Shown one piece after another: positions 20,469 through 27,247 of a DNA stretch of 30,003 nucleotides. The notes beneath the pieces were generated by a model. It had not been told where the DNA came from. It worked only from the letters and a program-made list of their open reading frames with translations, and searched no databases. A program made the position numbers and the translations under genes. Numbering within the stretch: the first letter of the stretch is position 1; each line of letters opens with the position of its first letter. This DNA is from a virus, in IMG/VR virus record IMGVR_UViG_3300021962_007334, positions 1 through 30,003 of that record; one strand, 5' to 3'.

Positions 20469-21902
20469 ATGAGATTTTTTGAACTAATTTTAGAAGCTAG
20501 CGGTCTTCGTGCGGCACGTCCCGGCGAAACTTACGTAGATTCCGATGGAAATGAGTTTAAGTTCCAAAGTTGGAACTGGCAGTTTCCTGTTGATGCAGAC
20601 AAATACCCAGACCAACAAAGTTTAGAACAAGGTGTTTTAGATGCGGCTGGGGGGGATAAAAATAAGATTGCTTGGATAAATTCTCCAACAGGATCTAAAA
20701 GTTTTGCCTTTGCAGTATTCGCTACAGACGACGGCAAAGAACTTATCATTGGTAAATTTTATCGATCAAAAAATCCAAATAATACCATTACAGACGGTGA
20801 AGTAACAGCAGTATTGGGACTTAGTGCAGGCGGAAAAGACAAAAAGAAAAGCTCTACTATTAAAACAGAAACAGCTCTAAAGCCTGGACAGCTTAAGATT
20901 GCTGACGGGAGAGCTAGAACTGTTCCATCTATTGTGAAAGCGGTGAGCACTCATCCACAAGGCACTATGCTAACACAATCTCTTAATCAAGCATCTACGG
21001 GTGAGCCAATTCAATTTCTCGGCGGCGGGGCGATAGTTAGTGCATTACAAGATGACTTCTGCGAAACACTTGCTCCTGTAGCTATGATAGCAGGACATCA
21101 ACAGATAACAGGCCAACTTACACAGGCTATCGCAGACGTTTTTAAAGGCGGCGATCTGTCTGGAGCAAGTATTAGTTTTCCAGTAGACCAAAATAATCCG
21201 TTGGTTGACAGTTATATTATTAAGAATGGTATATCCTTAGGCGTAAGCTCAAAAGGTAAACAAGGCGCTAAGGCCACTATTACAAATATATGGAAGGCCA
21301 AAGAAGAAGCATCTCAGAACACAACCGGTCAGAAATACATCAAAATGTATCCAGAAGCTGTTAACATTCTAGACATTTGTAAAGTCGAATCTGGTTTGGA
21401 TCAGCCTATTATATTAGCTGAAAAATACAAACTGATAAATGCTGACGAAGCCAACGCTCTTCGAGAAGTAATACAACAACCTAGAGATCCTAAGTATCAA
21501 CTTATGGGCGATCCTGCTAGTCCTAATGCTGTAGTTAAAAATCCGTTGCCTAATGATTTGTCCAAGGTTCCGCCTGCATTAATGAGATTGTTTAAACTAG
21601 GTGGATACAAATCTGGAAGCTATATTAGCTTTTTGTGTTTGGCTCAAACTGCGCATCTAGTAGCAAGACACATTAATTCAGATACCAAGATAGATTTTGG
21701 TGAAGCTATTCGTAGTTTCCTTAATAGTTCTGCCATGGTACAGGCTAAAAGCATAGTTTCTGCTAAAGGTCAAGATGCAGTTTTAAAATCTGTCAATATT
21801 GTCTATCCGCCTAACTTCAAAGAAAAAGCCAAAATAGAATCTAACGGCTATAGTGGTACTGGAAGTAAAGGTAAGTTTAGTTTCAGCCTTCCCACTACGT
21901 AA
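20469..21902 (+). CDS. Large phage protein with capsid-targeting-like N-terminus
   Basis: A 477-residue protein of unknown function. It begins MRFFELILEASGL. T4 internal head proteins begin with a capsid-targeting sequence of the same style (MKTYQEFIAEA), which the prohead protease cuts after an I/L-x-E motif; L-I-L-E-A here would give such a site. A later stretch, VDSYIIKNGISLGVSSKGK (about residues 252-270), has a D...(S/E)xK pattern like PD-(D/E)XK nucleases, though the expected acidic residue is Ser. The C-terminal part is helical. An internal, injected virion protein is possible; none of this is proven. It is preceded by a late-promoter-like element. Confidence 0.6.
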   Translation: MRFFELILEASGLRAARPGETYVDSDGNEFKFQSWNWQFPVDADKYPDQQSLEQGVLDAAGGDKNKIAWINSPTGSKSFAFAVFATDDGKELIIGKFYRSKNPNNTITDGEVTAVLGLSAGGKDKKKSSTIKTETALKPGQLKIADGRARTVPSIVKAVSTHPQGTMLTQSLNQASTGEPIQFLGGGAIVSALQDDFCETLAPVAMIAGHQQITGQLTQAIADVFKGGDLSGASISFPVDQNNPLVDSYIIKNGISLGVSSKGKQGAKATITNIWKAKEEASQNTTGQKYIKMYPEAVNILDICKVESGLDQPIILAEKYKLINADEANALREVIQQPRDPKYQLMGDPASPNAVVKNPLPNDLSKVPPALMRLFKLGGYKSGSYISFLCLAQTAHLVARHINSDTKIDFGEAIRSFLNSSAMVQAKSIVSAKGQDAVLKSVNIVYPPNFKEKAKIESNGYSGTGSKGKFSFSLPTT

Positions 21903-21969
21903 ACTGTTGTTTTAATCTAGAGCAAATTCTCTCTAAATACATATAACATGTATAACCGGGAGCGAATCG

Positions 21970-22452
21970 ATGGTTAAGTATATAACAGCCACCTTATTGG
22001 CAACAATAGCGTTGACTGCCAGTGGTGCAGAATTACAACATAGTTTTAGTAGTCCGTCCTTTTCAGGTATCGGCTACAGTTCACACGTCTTAACACTTTA
22101 TCAATTAGAAACACAAGCTAAAGACAAAAACAAGGCTGCGGCAGACGCCTTAAAAGCAAAAGCAGAGAGCGATGCATTAAACACTCCTCAAGCTAAGTTT
22201 CAAGCAAACTTAGAAAGCCGTATCTATTCACAGTTAGCCAAGCAGATTACAGATAGTTTATTTGGCGTTAACGGTGTTCCTGTATGCACCGTGAATAGTG
22301 CTGGAAATTGTGGCCAAATGGAAGTTGCTGGAAATAATATAACTTGGAAAGTAGTTGGTACTAATATTGTTGTTAGAATTGAAAACGTACTTGACCCGAG
22401 ACAGTATACAGAAATGATTGTACCAAGTGGTACGTTTGGATTTGGCGGATAA
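21970..22452 (+). CDS. csgF: Curli assembly protein CsgF
   Basis: A 160-residue secreted protein with signal peptide MVKYITATLLATIALTASGA. The mature N-terminus (ELQHSFSSPSFSGIGYSS) matches the CsgF segment (F.NP.FGG) that inserts into the CsgG pore and forms a second constriction. Downstream, FQANLESRIYSQLAKQITDSLFG matches the CsgF amphipathic region (F.qaIQSQIL..L), and the C-terminal beta part ends in a TG-T-like IVPSG. It is about 20 residues longer than E. coli CsgF because of an Ala/Lys-rich helix near residues 50-70. The ribosome site is GGGAG. CsgG starts 2 nt after it. Confidence 0.88.
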   Translation: MVKYITATLLATIALTASGAELQHSFSSPSFSGIGYSSHVLTLYQLETQAKDKNKAAADALKAKAESDALNTPQAKFQANLESRIYSQLAKQITDSLFGVNGVPVCTVNSAGNCGQMEVAGNNITWKVVGTNIVVRIENVLDPRQYTEMIVPSGTFGFGG

Positions 22453-22454
22453 TT

Positions 22455-23726
22455 ATGAAACAGACAATAATATCCCTAGCAGTAATAGCGGTCTTATCTG
22501 GCTGTGCTAGTAGTTCAGCACTAAGAGAAAAAATAACAGGCAATCAATTTGACGAGCCTAAAGTCGAAGCCAGCAAGTTCCTAAAAAAGGATCAGAATAA
22601 ACTACGTCCACCGCAAGGCGGCCCTTTACCTGTTGCTGTTTACGGTTTCCGTGATTTAACTGGACAGCGAAAAAGCCAACCCCTAATTGCTTCACTAAGT
22701 TCAGCAGTTACACAGGGTGCTGAAAACTATTTGATCAAAGCCCTACAAGATGTAGGCGAAGCTCGTTGGTTCACAGTGCTAGAACGTGTAGGCCTAGAAA
22801 ACCTAATTAAAGAACGTCAGATGATTCGTCAGATGCGTGAGCAGTATCAAGGCCGCGATGCCAAAATGTTGCCCCCAATGATGTTCGCTGGTATTATCAT
22901 GGAAGGCGGTATTGTTGGCTATGATAGCAATACACTAACTGGTGGTAGTGGTATAAGAATTTTTGGCATCGGTGCAAGCACACAATATCAAAGTGATACT
23001 GTAACCATTACCTTGCGTACAGTTTCTGTAAGTACAGGCGAAATCTTGACCACAGTTACAATAACTAAAACAGTCCTAAGCTACATGGACAAGATGACAT
23101 TATTGAGATTTGTTGATGACGGTACACAGTTCGGTGCTGGAGCAAATGCACTAGAAGGTGAAGTCGGTGGAAGTATCAATGAAAGTATCAACCGTGCCAT
23201 CGATGTAGCTGTGCAGGCTGCGGTAATTCAAACCATTAATGAAGGCGCCCGCAAAGGACACTGGAGTTTCAAGGAGGAAAGAAATGAGTTGGTTCAATCA
23301 CAAGCCCCGGCCCAAAGAGCCCCAGAAGTTGCACCCGCACCATTACAGCCCAGCAACACAGAAAGCCCTAGAGCAAGCAAAGCTCCTGAGCCCGCACCAG
23401 AAGTCAAACAAGAAGTAAAGAAGGAGGAACCTAAAAATGATGTCAAGCCTACTACAGCAGTTGTTCCGCCAGCGCCAGCAGCAGCGCCAACAGCAGAAAA
23501 CCCAGCAAAGCCAACAGAAGAATATAAAATAGGCGATGTGAAATTTTTTAAAGAGCCGTTTTATGTTAGAGTTAAGGCCACCGAAGATAGCACAAAGCAA
23601 TGGTTATTTTTGAAGGGTACAGAAGTAAAGATAATTGAAGTTGATAATAATTGGGTTAAAGTACAGACTCGAGATGGTAAGAAAGGATTTGTTCTTGTTG
23701 ACAAGTTAAGTCCAATTAAACCATAA
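22455..23726 (+). CDS. csgG: Curli secretion pore CsgG with C-terminal SH3-like extension
   Basis: A 423-residue lipoprotein (lipobox VLSGCASS, Cys17), against about 277 in E. coli. Residues 55-275 are CsgG: VAVYGFRDLTGQ, RWFTVLERVGLENLIKERQ, IMEGGIVGYDSNTLTGGSG, FGIGASTQYQSD, TVSVSTGEILTTV and ALEGEVGGS each have close E. coli counterparts. CsgG forms the nonameric outer-membrane channel for curli subunits. The constriction loop differs: where E. coli has PYPASNF (Tyr51, Asn55, Phe56), this protein reads QPLIASL, one residue longer and without the aromatics. Residues 285-350 are a Pro/Ala/Glu/Lys-rich linker, and 355-423 an SH3b-like domain (KEPFYVRVKATED, WVKVQTRDGKKGFV), which often binds peptidoglycan. 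The extension would face the periplasm. Confidence 0.93.
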   Translation: MKQTIISLAVIAVLSGCASSSALREKITGNQFDEPKVEASKFLKKDQNKLRPPQGGPLPVAVYGFRDLTGQRKSQPLIASLSSAVTQGAENYLIKALQDVGEARWFTVLERVGLENLIKERQMIRQMREQYQGRDAKMLPPMMFAGIIMEGGIVGYDSNTLTGGSGIRIFGIGASTQYQSDTVTITLRTVSVSTGEILTTVTITKTVLSYMDKMTLLRFVDDGTQFGAGANALEGEVGGSINESINRAIDVAVQAAVIQTINEGARKGHWSFKEERNELVQSQAPAQRAPEVAPAPLQPSNTESPRASKAPEPAPEVKQEVKKEEPKNDVKPTTAVVPPAPAAAPTAENPAKPTEEYKIGDVKFFKEPFYVRVKATEDSTKQWLFLKGTEVKIIEVDNNWVKVQTRDGKKGFVLVDKLSPIKP

Positions 23727-23737
23727 GTGTTGATATT

Positions 23738-23767
23738 TTTACATGTTGAAAAATTTACATGTTGAAA
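23738..23767 (+). repeat. Tandem 14-bp direct repeats upstream of the curlin gene
   Basis: TTTACATGTTGAAA occurs twice, at 23738-23751 and 23754-23767 (16-bp period), each ending in a TTGAAA that could serve as a -35 box. A regulator binding site in front of the first curlin gene is plausible. The rest of 23768-23919 is AT-rich, with a TATAAT at 23858-23863 lacking a -35, and a stem-loop TGTCGG/CCGACA (23887-23909) shortly before ATG 23920. Confidence 0.6.
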
Positions 23768-23919
23768 TTTTAACAGCGGCATTTAATTTATAGACAGTAG
23801 CAATTAAATAAATTTATATGAAATACATCTACAGAGAGGAGTAGATACGAGAAACAGTATAATTACAGGTCAAAGACCAAGGAACTTGTCGGCGAATAAT
23901 AAACCGACATTAAAGAAAA

Positions 23920-24735
23920 ATGAAATATAGAAAGACAGGCGTTGGCGAGTTGTCGAGAAAATTACTCGCAGTAGCAATGGTTGTTGGCTCTAGTACAATT
24001 TGGGCACAAGCCGCTACTGGACCTAATAAGGTCTATATCGAGCAGGTCGGTAGTAGCAATACTATTACTATCGAACAGGTTGGTGGAACCAACAACGTTG
24101 GTGGCGTTACAACTACCGTAGCAACAGCAGTTGCCGGCACTGGTATTACCACACTTACGCCGGATGCACCCAGTGCTACAAACTACGGTACTATCACTGG
24201 TAGTACAAACACTGTGAATATTACTCAAACTGGTAATGCTAATAGTAGTCAATATAATATTAGAGGTACAAATAACCAATATACTACTAATATGTTAGGA
24301 AACAATAACCAAACTAGATTGACTGTTGGTAATGCTAACAATGCAACCAATAATCTTAATGTTATCACCGAACAAATTATTGGAAACAATAATATGATCA
24401 TTCAAGATTTGGTCGGTAGCAATATCAATACTACTACATCATTAGATGGCGACAATAACCAAGTTACTAGCAGTTTGCTAAGTAGCCGAGGAACTGTAAC
24501 CAATACTGTTTTAGGTAATGCTAACGTATTCAATATCCAACAAACAGATGCAGCCGGTGCTAACGGCCACGTTCTTGCTATGAATACATCAGGCGATTAC
24601 AACAGCATTACTACACAGCAACAGGGTACTAACGATACTACAGTTAATATCCAAACACAAGGTAGCAACAACACTATCACAGTTCGTACAAGTAGTTCAA
24701 CTATTGTATCACCTGCTACAGCGATTGCGAGATAA
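23920..24735 (+). CDS. Curlin-repeat secreted protein (CsgA/CsgB-like)
   Basis: A 271-residue exported protein. After a signal peptide ending in WAQA, it contains many imperfect curlin repeats of the form N-x-(I/V)-x-I-x-Q-x-G-x-x-N: YIEQVGSSNTITIEQVGGTN, NTVNITQTGNANSSQYNI, TVNIQTQGSNNTITV. The middle repeats keep the asparagine ladder (GNNNQ, GNNNM, GDNNQ) but lose some glutamines. Such repeats stack as a beta-solenoid and form amyloid fibres secreted by CsgG. Repeats at both ends are the best conserved. The ribosome site is weak (AAAGAAAA). Adjacent CsgF and CsgG make export through that pore likely. Confidence 0.88.
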   Translation: MKYRKTGVGELSRKLLAVAMVVGSSTIWAQAATGPNKVYIEQVGSSNTITIEQVGGTNNVGGVTTTVATAVAGTGITTLTPDAPSATNYGTITGSTNTVNITQTGNANSSQYNIRGTNNQYTTNMLGNNNQTRLTVGNANNATNNLNVITEQIIGNNNMIIQDLVGSNINTTTSLDGDNNQVTSSLLSSRGTVTNTVLGNANVFNIQQTDAAGANGHVLAMNTSGDYNSITTQQQGTNDTTVNIQTQGSNNTITVRTSSSTIVSPATAIAR

Positions 24736-24737
24736 TT

Positions 24738-25832
24738 ATGCGTGTCTTATTGTTAGCCCTACTGCTAACAGTTGCCAGCCCTTCTTGGGCTGGCATTGGC
24801 ACGGTCTCAGAAACCAAAGGCACTGCCTGTGAAGTTGAGCGCAACAAAAAGAAAATGTCCGGGGCCAAGGGTGCCGATATTGAAAGCATGGATACCTATG
24901 TTACCGGCGCATGTTCAAGTAATATAACTTTTAAAGATGATACTAAAGTTAAGATTACAGAAAACAGCAGATTGCTTATTGACGATTTTGTATTCGATCC
25001 TAAGAAGTCAGATGCAGGCAAACTTGCGCTCAAAGTGGGGATGGGCACTGTCCGATATGCTAGCGGACAAATTGCTAAAAATAATCCGCAACAGGTAAAC
25101 ATCAAAACTCCTACGGCCACAGTGGCTGTACGTGGTACTGATTTCACCATGACTGTAGATGAAGCGGGACAAAGTCTTGTTATGCTAGTTCCTAGTTGTA
25201 AAGATGAGAAAGATGTAAAGACCTACGAGCTTGAAGAAAATCGTTGTAAGGTAGGCAAGATTATTGTCAGCAATGATGCAGGTACCGTAATTCTAGATAA
25301 GGCATTCGAAGCAACCTATGTAATGAGTAGTTCGATAATACCAACTCCTCCAGTTATTGTTAATACCGTTGAGAGTAAAATTGGCAATAATCTTATTATT
25401 GTTAAACCTCTTGAAATTGTCAACGCTATCAAAGAAGCGGGTAAATCAAAACGTGATCAAGAAATGGAAGAAATGGAAGCTGATGCGCAACGCCAAATGG
25501 CACAGAGAATTGAAAAAGCCAAAGAACAACCAGCAGCAACATTACTACCTGATACATTTTCCGATGGTAAGAAAGGATGCAATTCGAGTACTAGTGTTTG
25601 CGTAGCCTGGGAGAAAAATGATAATGCTGATATTCAAAGTAAGGGTAAAGGTACAGCCTATCGTAGCAACATAGATCACTATGCGGAAGTTAAAACTACA
25701 GGCTACGATTCAAATACATTTGTTGCGATTAGCCACAACGATCAATATGCGTTTACCATAGTAGGTAGTGGCGATCCGGGTGGTAATGTAGTAAACATCG
25801 TGCAAAAGACAGGGGTGTTAAGAAGACCATGA
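24738..25832 (+). CDS. FecR-domain periplasmic protein
   Basis: A 364-residue exported protein with signal peptide ending SPSWA. Residues 20-140 are a FecR domain: SNITFKDDTKVKITENSRLL, LALKVGMGTVRYASGQIAK, VNIKTPTATVAVRGTDFTM, the last holding the TP-T-x-(x)-VRGT signature. Residues 230-270 are a charged helical stretch (KRDQEMEEMEADAQRQMAQR), and the rest is a unique beta-rich C-terminus with one cysteine pair (GCNSSTSVC). FecR domains are known as sensors in iron signalling and occur in surface or periplasmic proteins beside CHASE2 cyclases. It lies 2 nt after the curlin gene and overlaps the next by ATGA. Confidence 0.87.
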   Translation: MRVLLLALLLTVASPSWAGIGTVSETKGTACEVERNKKKMSGAKGADIESMDTYVTGACSSNITFKDDTKVKITENSRLLIDDFVFDPKKSDAGKLALKVGMGTVRYASGQIAKNNPQQVNIKTPTATVAVRGTDFTMTVDEAGQSLVMLVPSCKDEKDVKTYELEENRCKVGKIIVSNDAGTVILDKAFEATYVMSSSIIPTPPVIVNTVESKIGNNLIIVKPLEIVNAIKEAGKSKRDQEMEEMEADAQRQMAQRIEKAKEQPAATLLPDTFSDGKKGCNSSTSVCVAWEKNDNADIQSKGKGTAYRSNIDHYAEVKTTGYDSNTFVAISHNDQYAFTIVGSGDPGGNVVNIVQKTGVLRRP

Positions 25833-27223
25833 AACGACTACTACAGTTTTTATTTTTCGCTTTTACGACCAGTATTGCACTTAGTCAAGATTTATCTGCA
25901 CAAGGAACAGGATTTGAAACAGGCAATTTATCAGGATGGACATCTTCTAGTGGTGATGTAAGTATTAGCACAGGTATACAAAATATTACCTATGGTGGTG
26001 GTAAAACATGGACGATCAAACCTTACGGAACTTACATGGGACAACTATATCCAGGGGGTGCTACACAATTCGACGCCGCTACAACTAGCCTAGGATTAAC
26101 GTCATCAGAAAACACCGCCATTAGAAATTATTTGACTTATCAAAGCCAAAACGGCGGCAGTGGCGATCCAACCCCAACAACAGCATCTTGGATCAAAAGA
26201 ACAATAACTTTGCAAGCAGGCACCACTTATTCGTTCGCATGGAACTATTTGTCAACAGACTACACACCATACAACGATGGTAGTATGATGACTCTAACAC
26301 ATTCTACTAATGCCAGTATTGTACCAACACTAAACAACAGTCAACAGCGATATGCGCTATTAGGATTCACTAATCCAGGAACAGGCAACTATGCTACAGG
26401 TTCATATGGATCAACAGGTTGGCAATTGGCAACGTTTACTGTTTCTGAAACTGGAACATACGTGCTAGGATTTGCCACTTTCAATCTAGGTGATACTGCG
26501 TTGAGCCCCTTGTTGTTTATAGATGAAATACAAGGAACAACTGAGCTTAACGGACAGTCGTTTGGTCCAATTGCACCTAACGCAGGATCAACTGCACCTA
26601 CTACTTCTACTACTCCTACTGGACCTCCTCCTTTATGTTGCGGGGGTAGCGCAACTCCATTTAATGCCGATGCCGTAAAACACGCACAAGTAGTTTCATT
26701 TATTAATAGAACTACCGCAGACTCAAAAGTTTTCATTGAACAGATTGGCAATCAAAATACAATTGCAGTACAACAAACAGGCACTAGAAACAATTATGTA
26801 AACTATTACGGTAATGGTCTAAGTAATGATATCAACGTTACACAACATGGTAATGCTACCACTGAAGTAAACTATGTCGATTTAAAAGTAGTGGGTAATT
26901 TTAATACTGCAACACTACAACAAACTAGCACAGCCGGTGCTAAAGCAGTGTTTGCCGATGTTAGTGGAAACAACAATAGTTTGATAATAACACAGAAAGA
27001 CAGTGGCAGTCATTATGCCGAAGTTGTACTCAGCGGAGGCAACAAGAACGTTGATATTACGCAGCAAGGTAGTGCTGGTCATATGGCCAAAGTTAATCTA
27101 AGCGGACTACCTACTGATCTAAGTCTAACACAAAGCGGCAGCACTCAAAATTATTATTCAATTACGCATAATTGTACTACAGCAGGCGGATGTGCTAAAA
27201 TTACAGTAAATCAAGGACAGTAA
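25829..27223 (+). CDS. Secreted hybrid: lectin-like N-terminus plus curlin repeats
   Basis: A 464-residue exported protein (signal peptide MKRLLQFLFFAFTTSIALS). Residues 27-250 form a beta-sandwich-like module of the kind seen in carbohydrate-binding or anchor domains (GFETGNLSGWTSSSG, TTYSFAWNYLSTDYTPYNDG, GTYVLGFATFNLGD). A Thr/Pro linker with a vicinal Cys pair (PPPLCCGG) follows. Residues 300-464 carry curlin-like repeats: VFIEQIGNQNTIAVQQTG, INVTQHGNATTEVN, VDITQQGSAGHMAKVN. It might act as a cap, nucleator or adhesin on the fibre (CsgB-like), but this is inference. Confidence 0.82.
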   Translation: MKRLLQFLFFAFTTSIALSQDLSAQGTGFETGNLSGWTSSSGDVSISTGIQNITYGGGKTWTIKPYGTYMGQLYPGGATQFDAATTSLGLTSSENTAIRNYLTYQSQNGGSGDPTPTTASWIKRTITLQAGTTYSFAWNYLSTDYTPYNDGSMMTLTHSTNASIVPTLNNSQQRYALLGFTNPGTGNYATGSYGSTGWQLATFTVSETGTYVLGFATFNLGDTALSPLLFIDEIQGTTELNGQSFGPIAPNAGSTAPTTSTTPTGPPPLCCGGSATPFNADAVKHAQVVSFINRTTADSKVFIEQIGNQNTIAVQQTGTRNNYVNYYGNGLSNDINVTQHGNATTEVNYVDLKVVGNFNTATLQQTSTAGAKAVFADVSGNNNSLIITQKDSGSHYAEVVLSGGNKNVDITQQGSAGHMAKVNLSGLPTDLSLTQSGSTQNYYSITHNCTTAGGCAKITVNQGQ

Positions 27224-27224
27224 A

Positions 27225-27247
27225 TCAGCATAAATATTTCATGCTGA
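27225..27247 (+). promoter_or_regulatory. Hairpin over the start codon of the cyclase, with NATAAATA motif
   Basis: TCAGCAT (27225-27231) and ATGCTGA (27241-27247) form a 7-bp inverted repeat; the second arm holds the ATG. The first arm and loop contain CATAAATA (27229-27236), which fits the NATAAATA late motif. If transcription began beside the ATG the hairpin would be absent; in read-through RNA it would hide the start. Confidence 0.5.

Noticed and set aside
23343-23600. Cys/Trp-rich minus-strand frame in csgG
   Set aside because: It is the complement of the Pro/Ala/Glu/Lys linker; low-complexity coding strands often leave open antisense frames.
26389-26751. 120-codon minus-strand frame inside the lectin/curlin gene
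   Set aside because: It is antisense to a gene with clear signal peptide and repeats and has no promoter or ribosome site.
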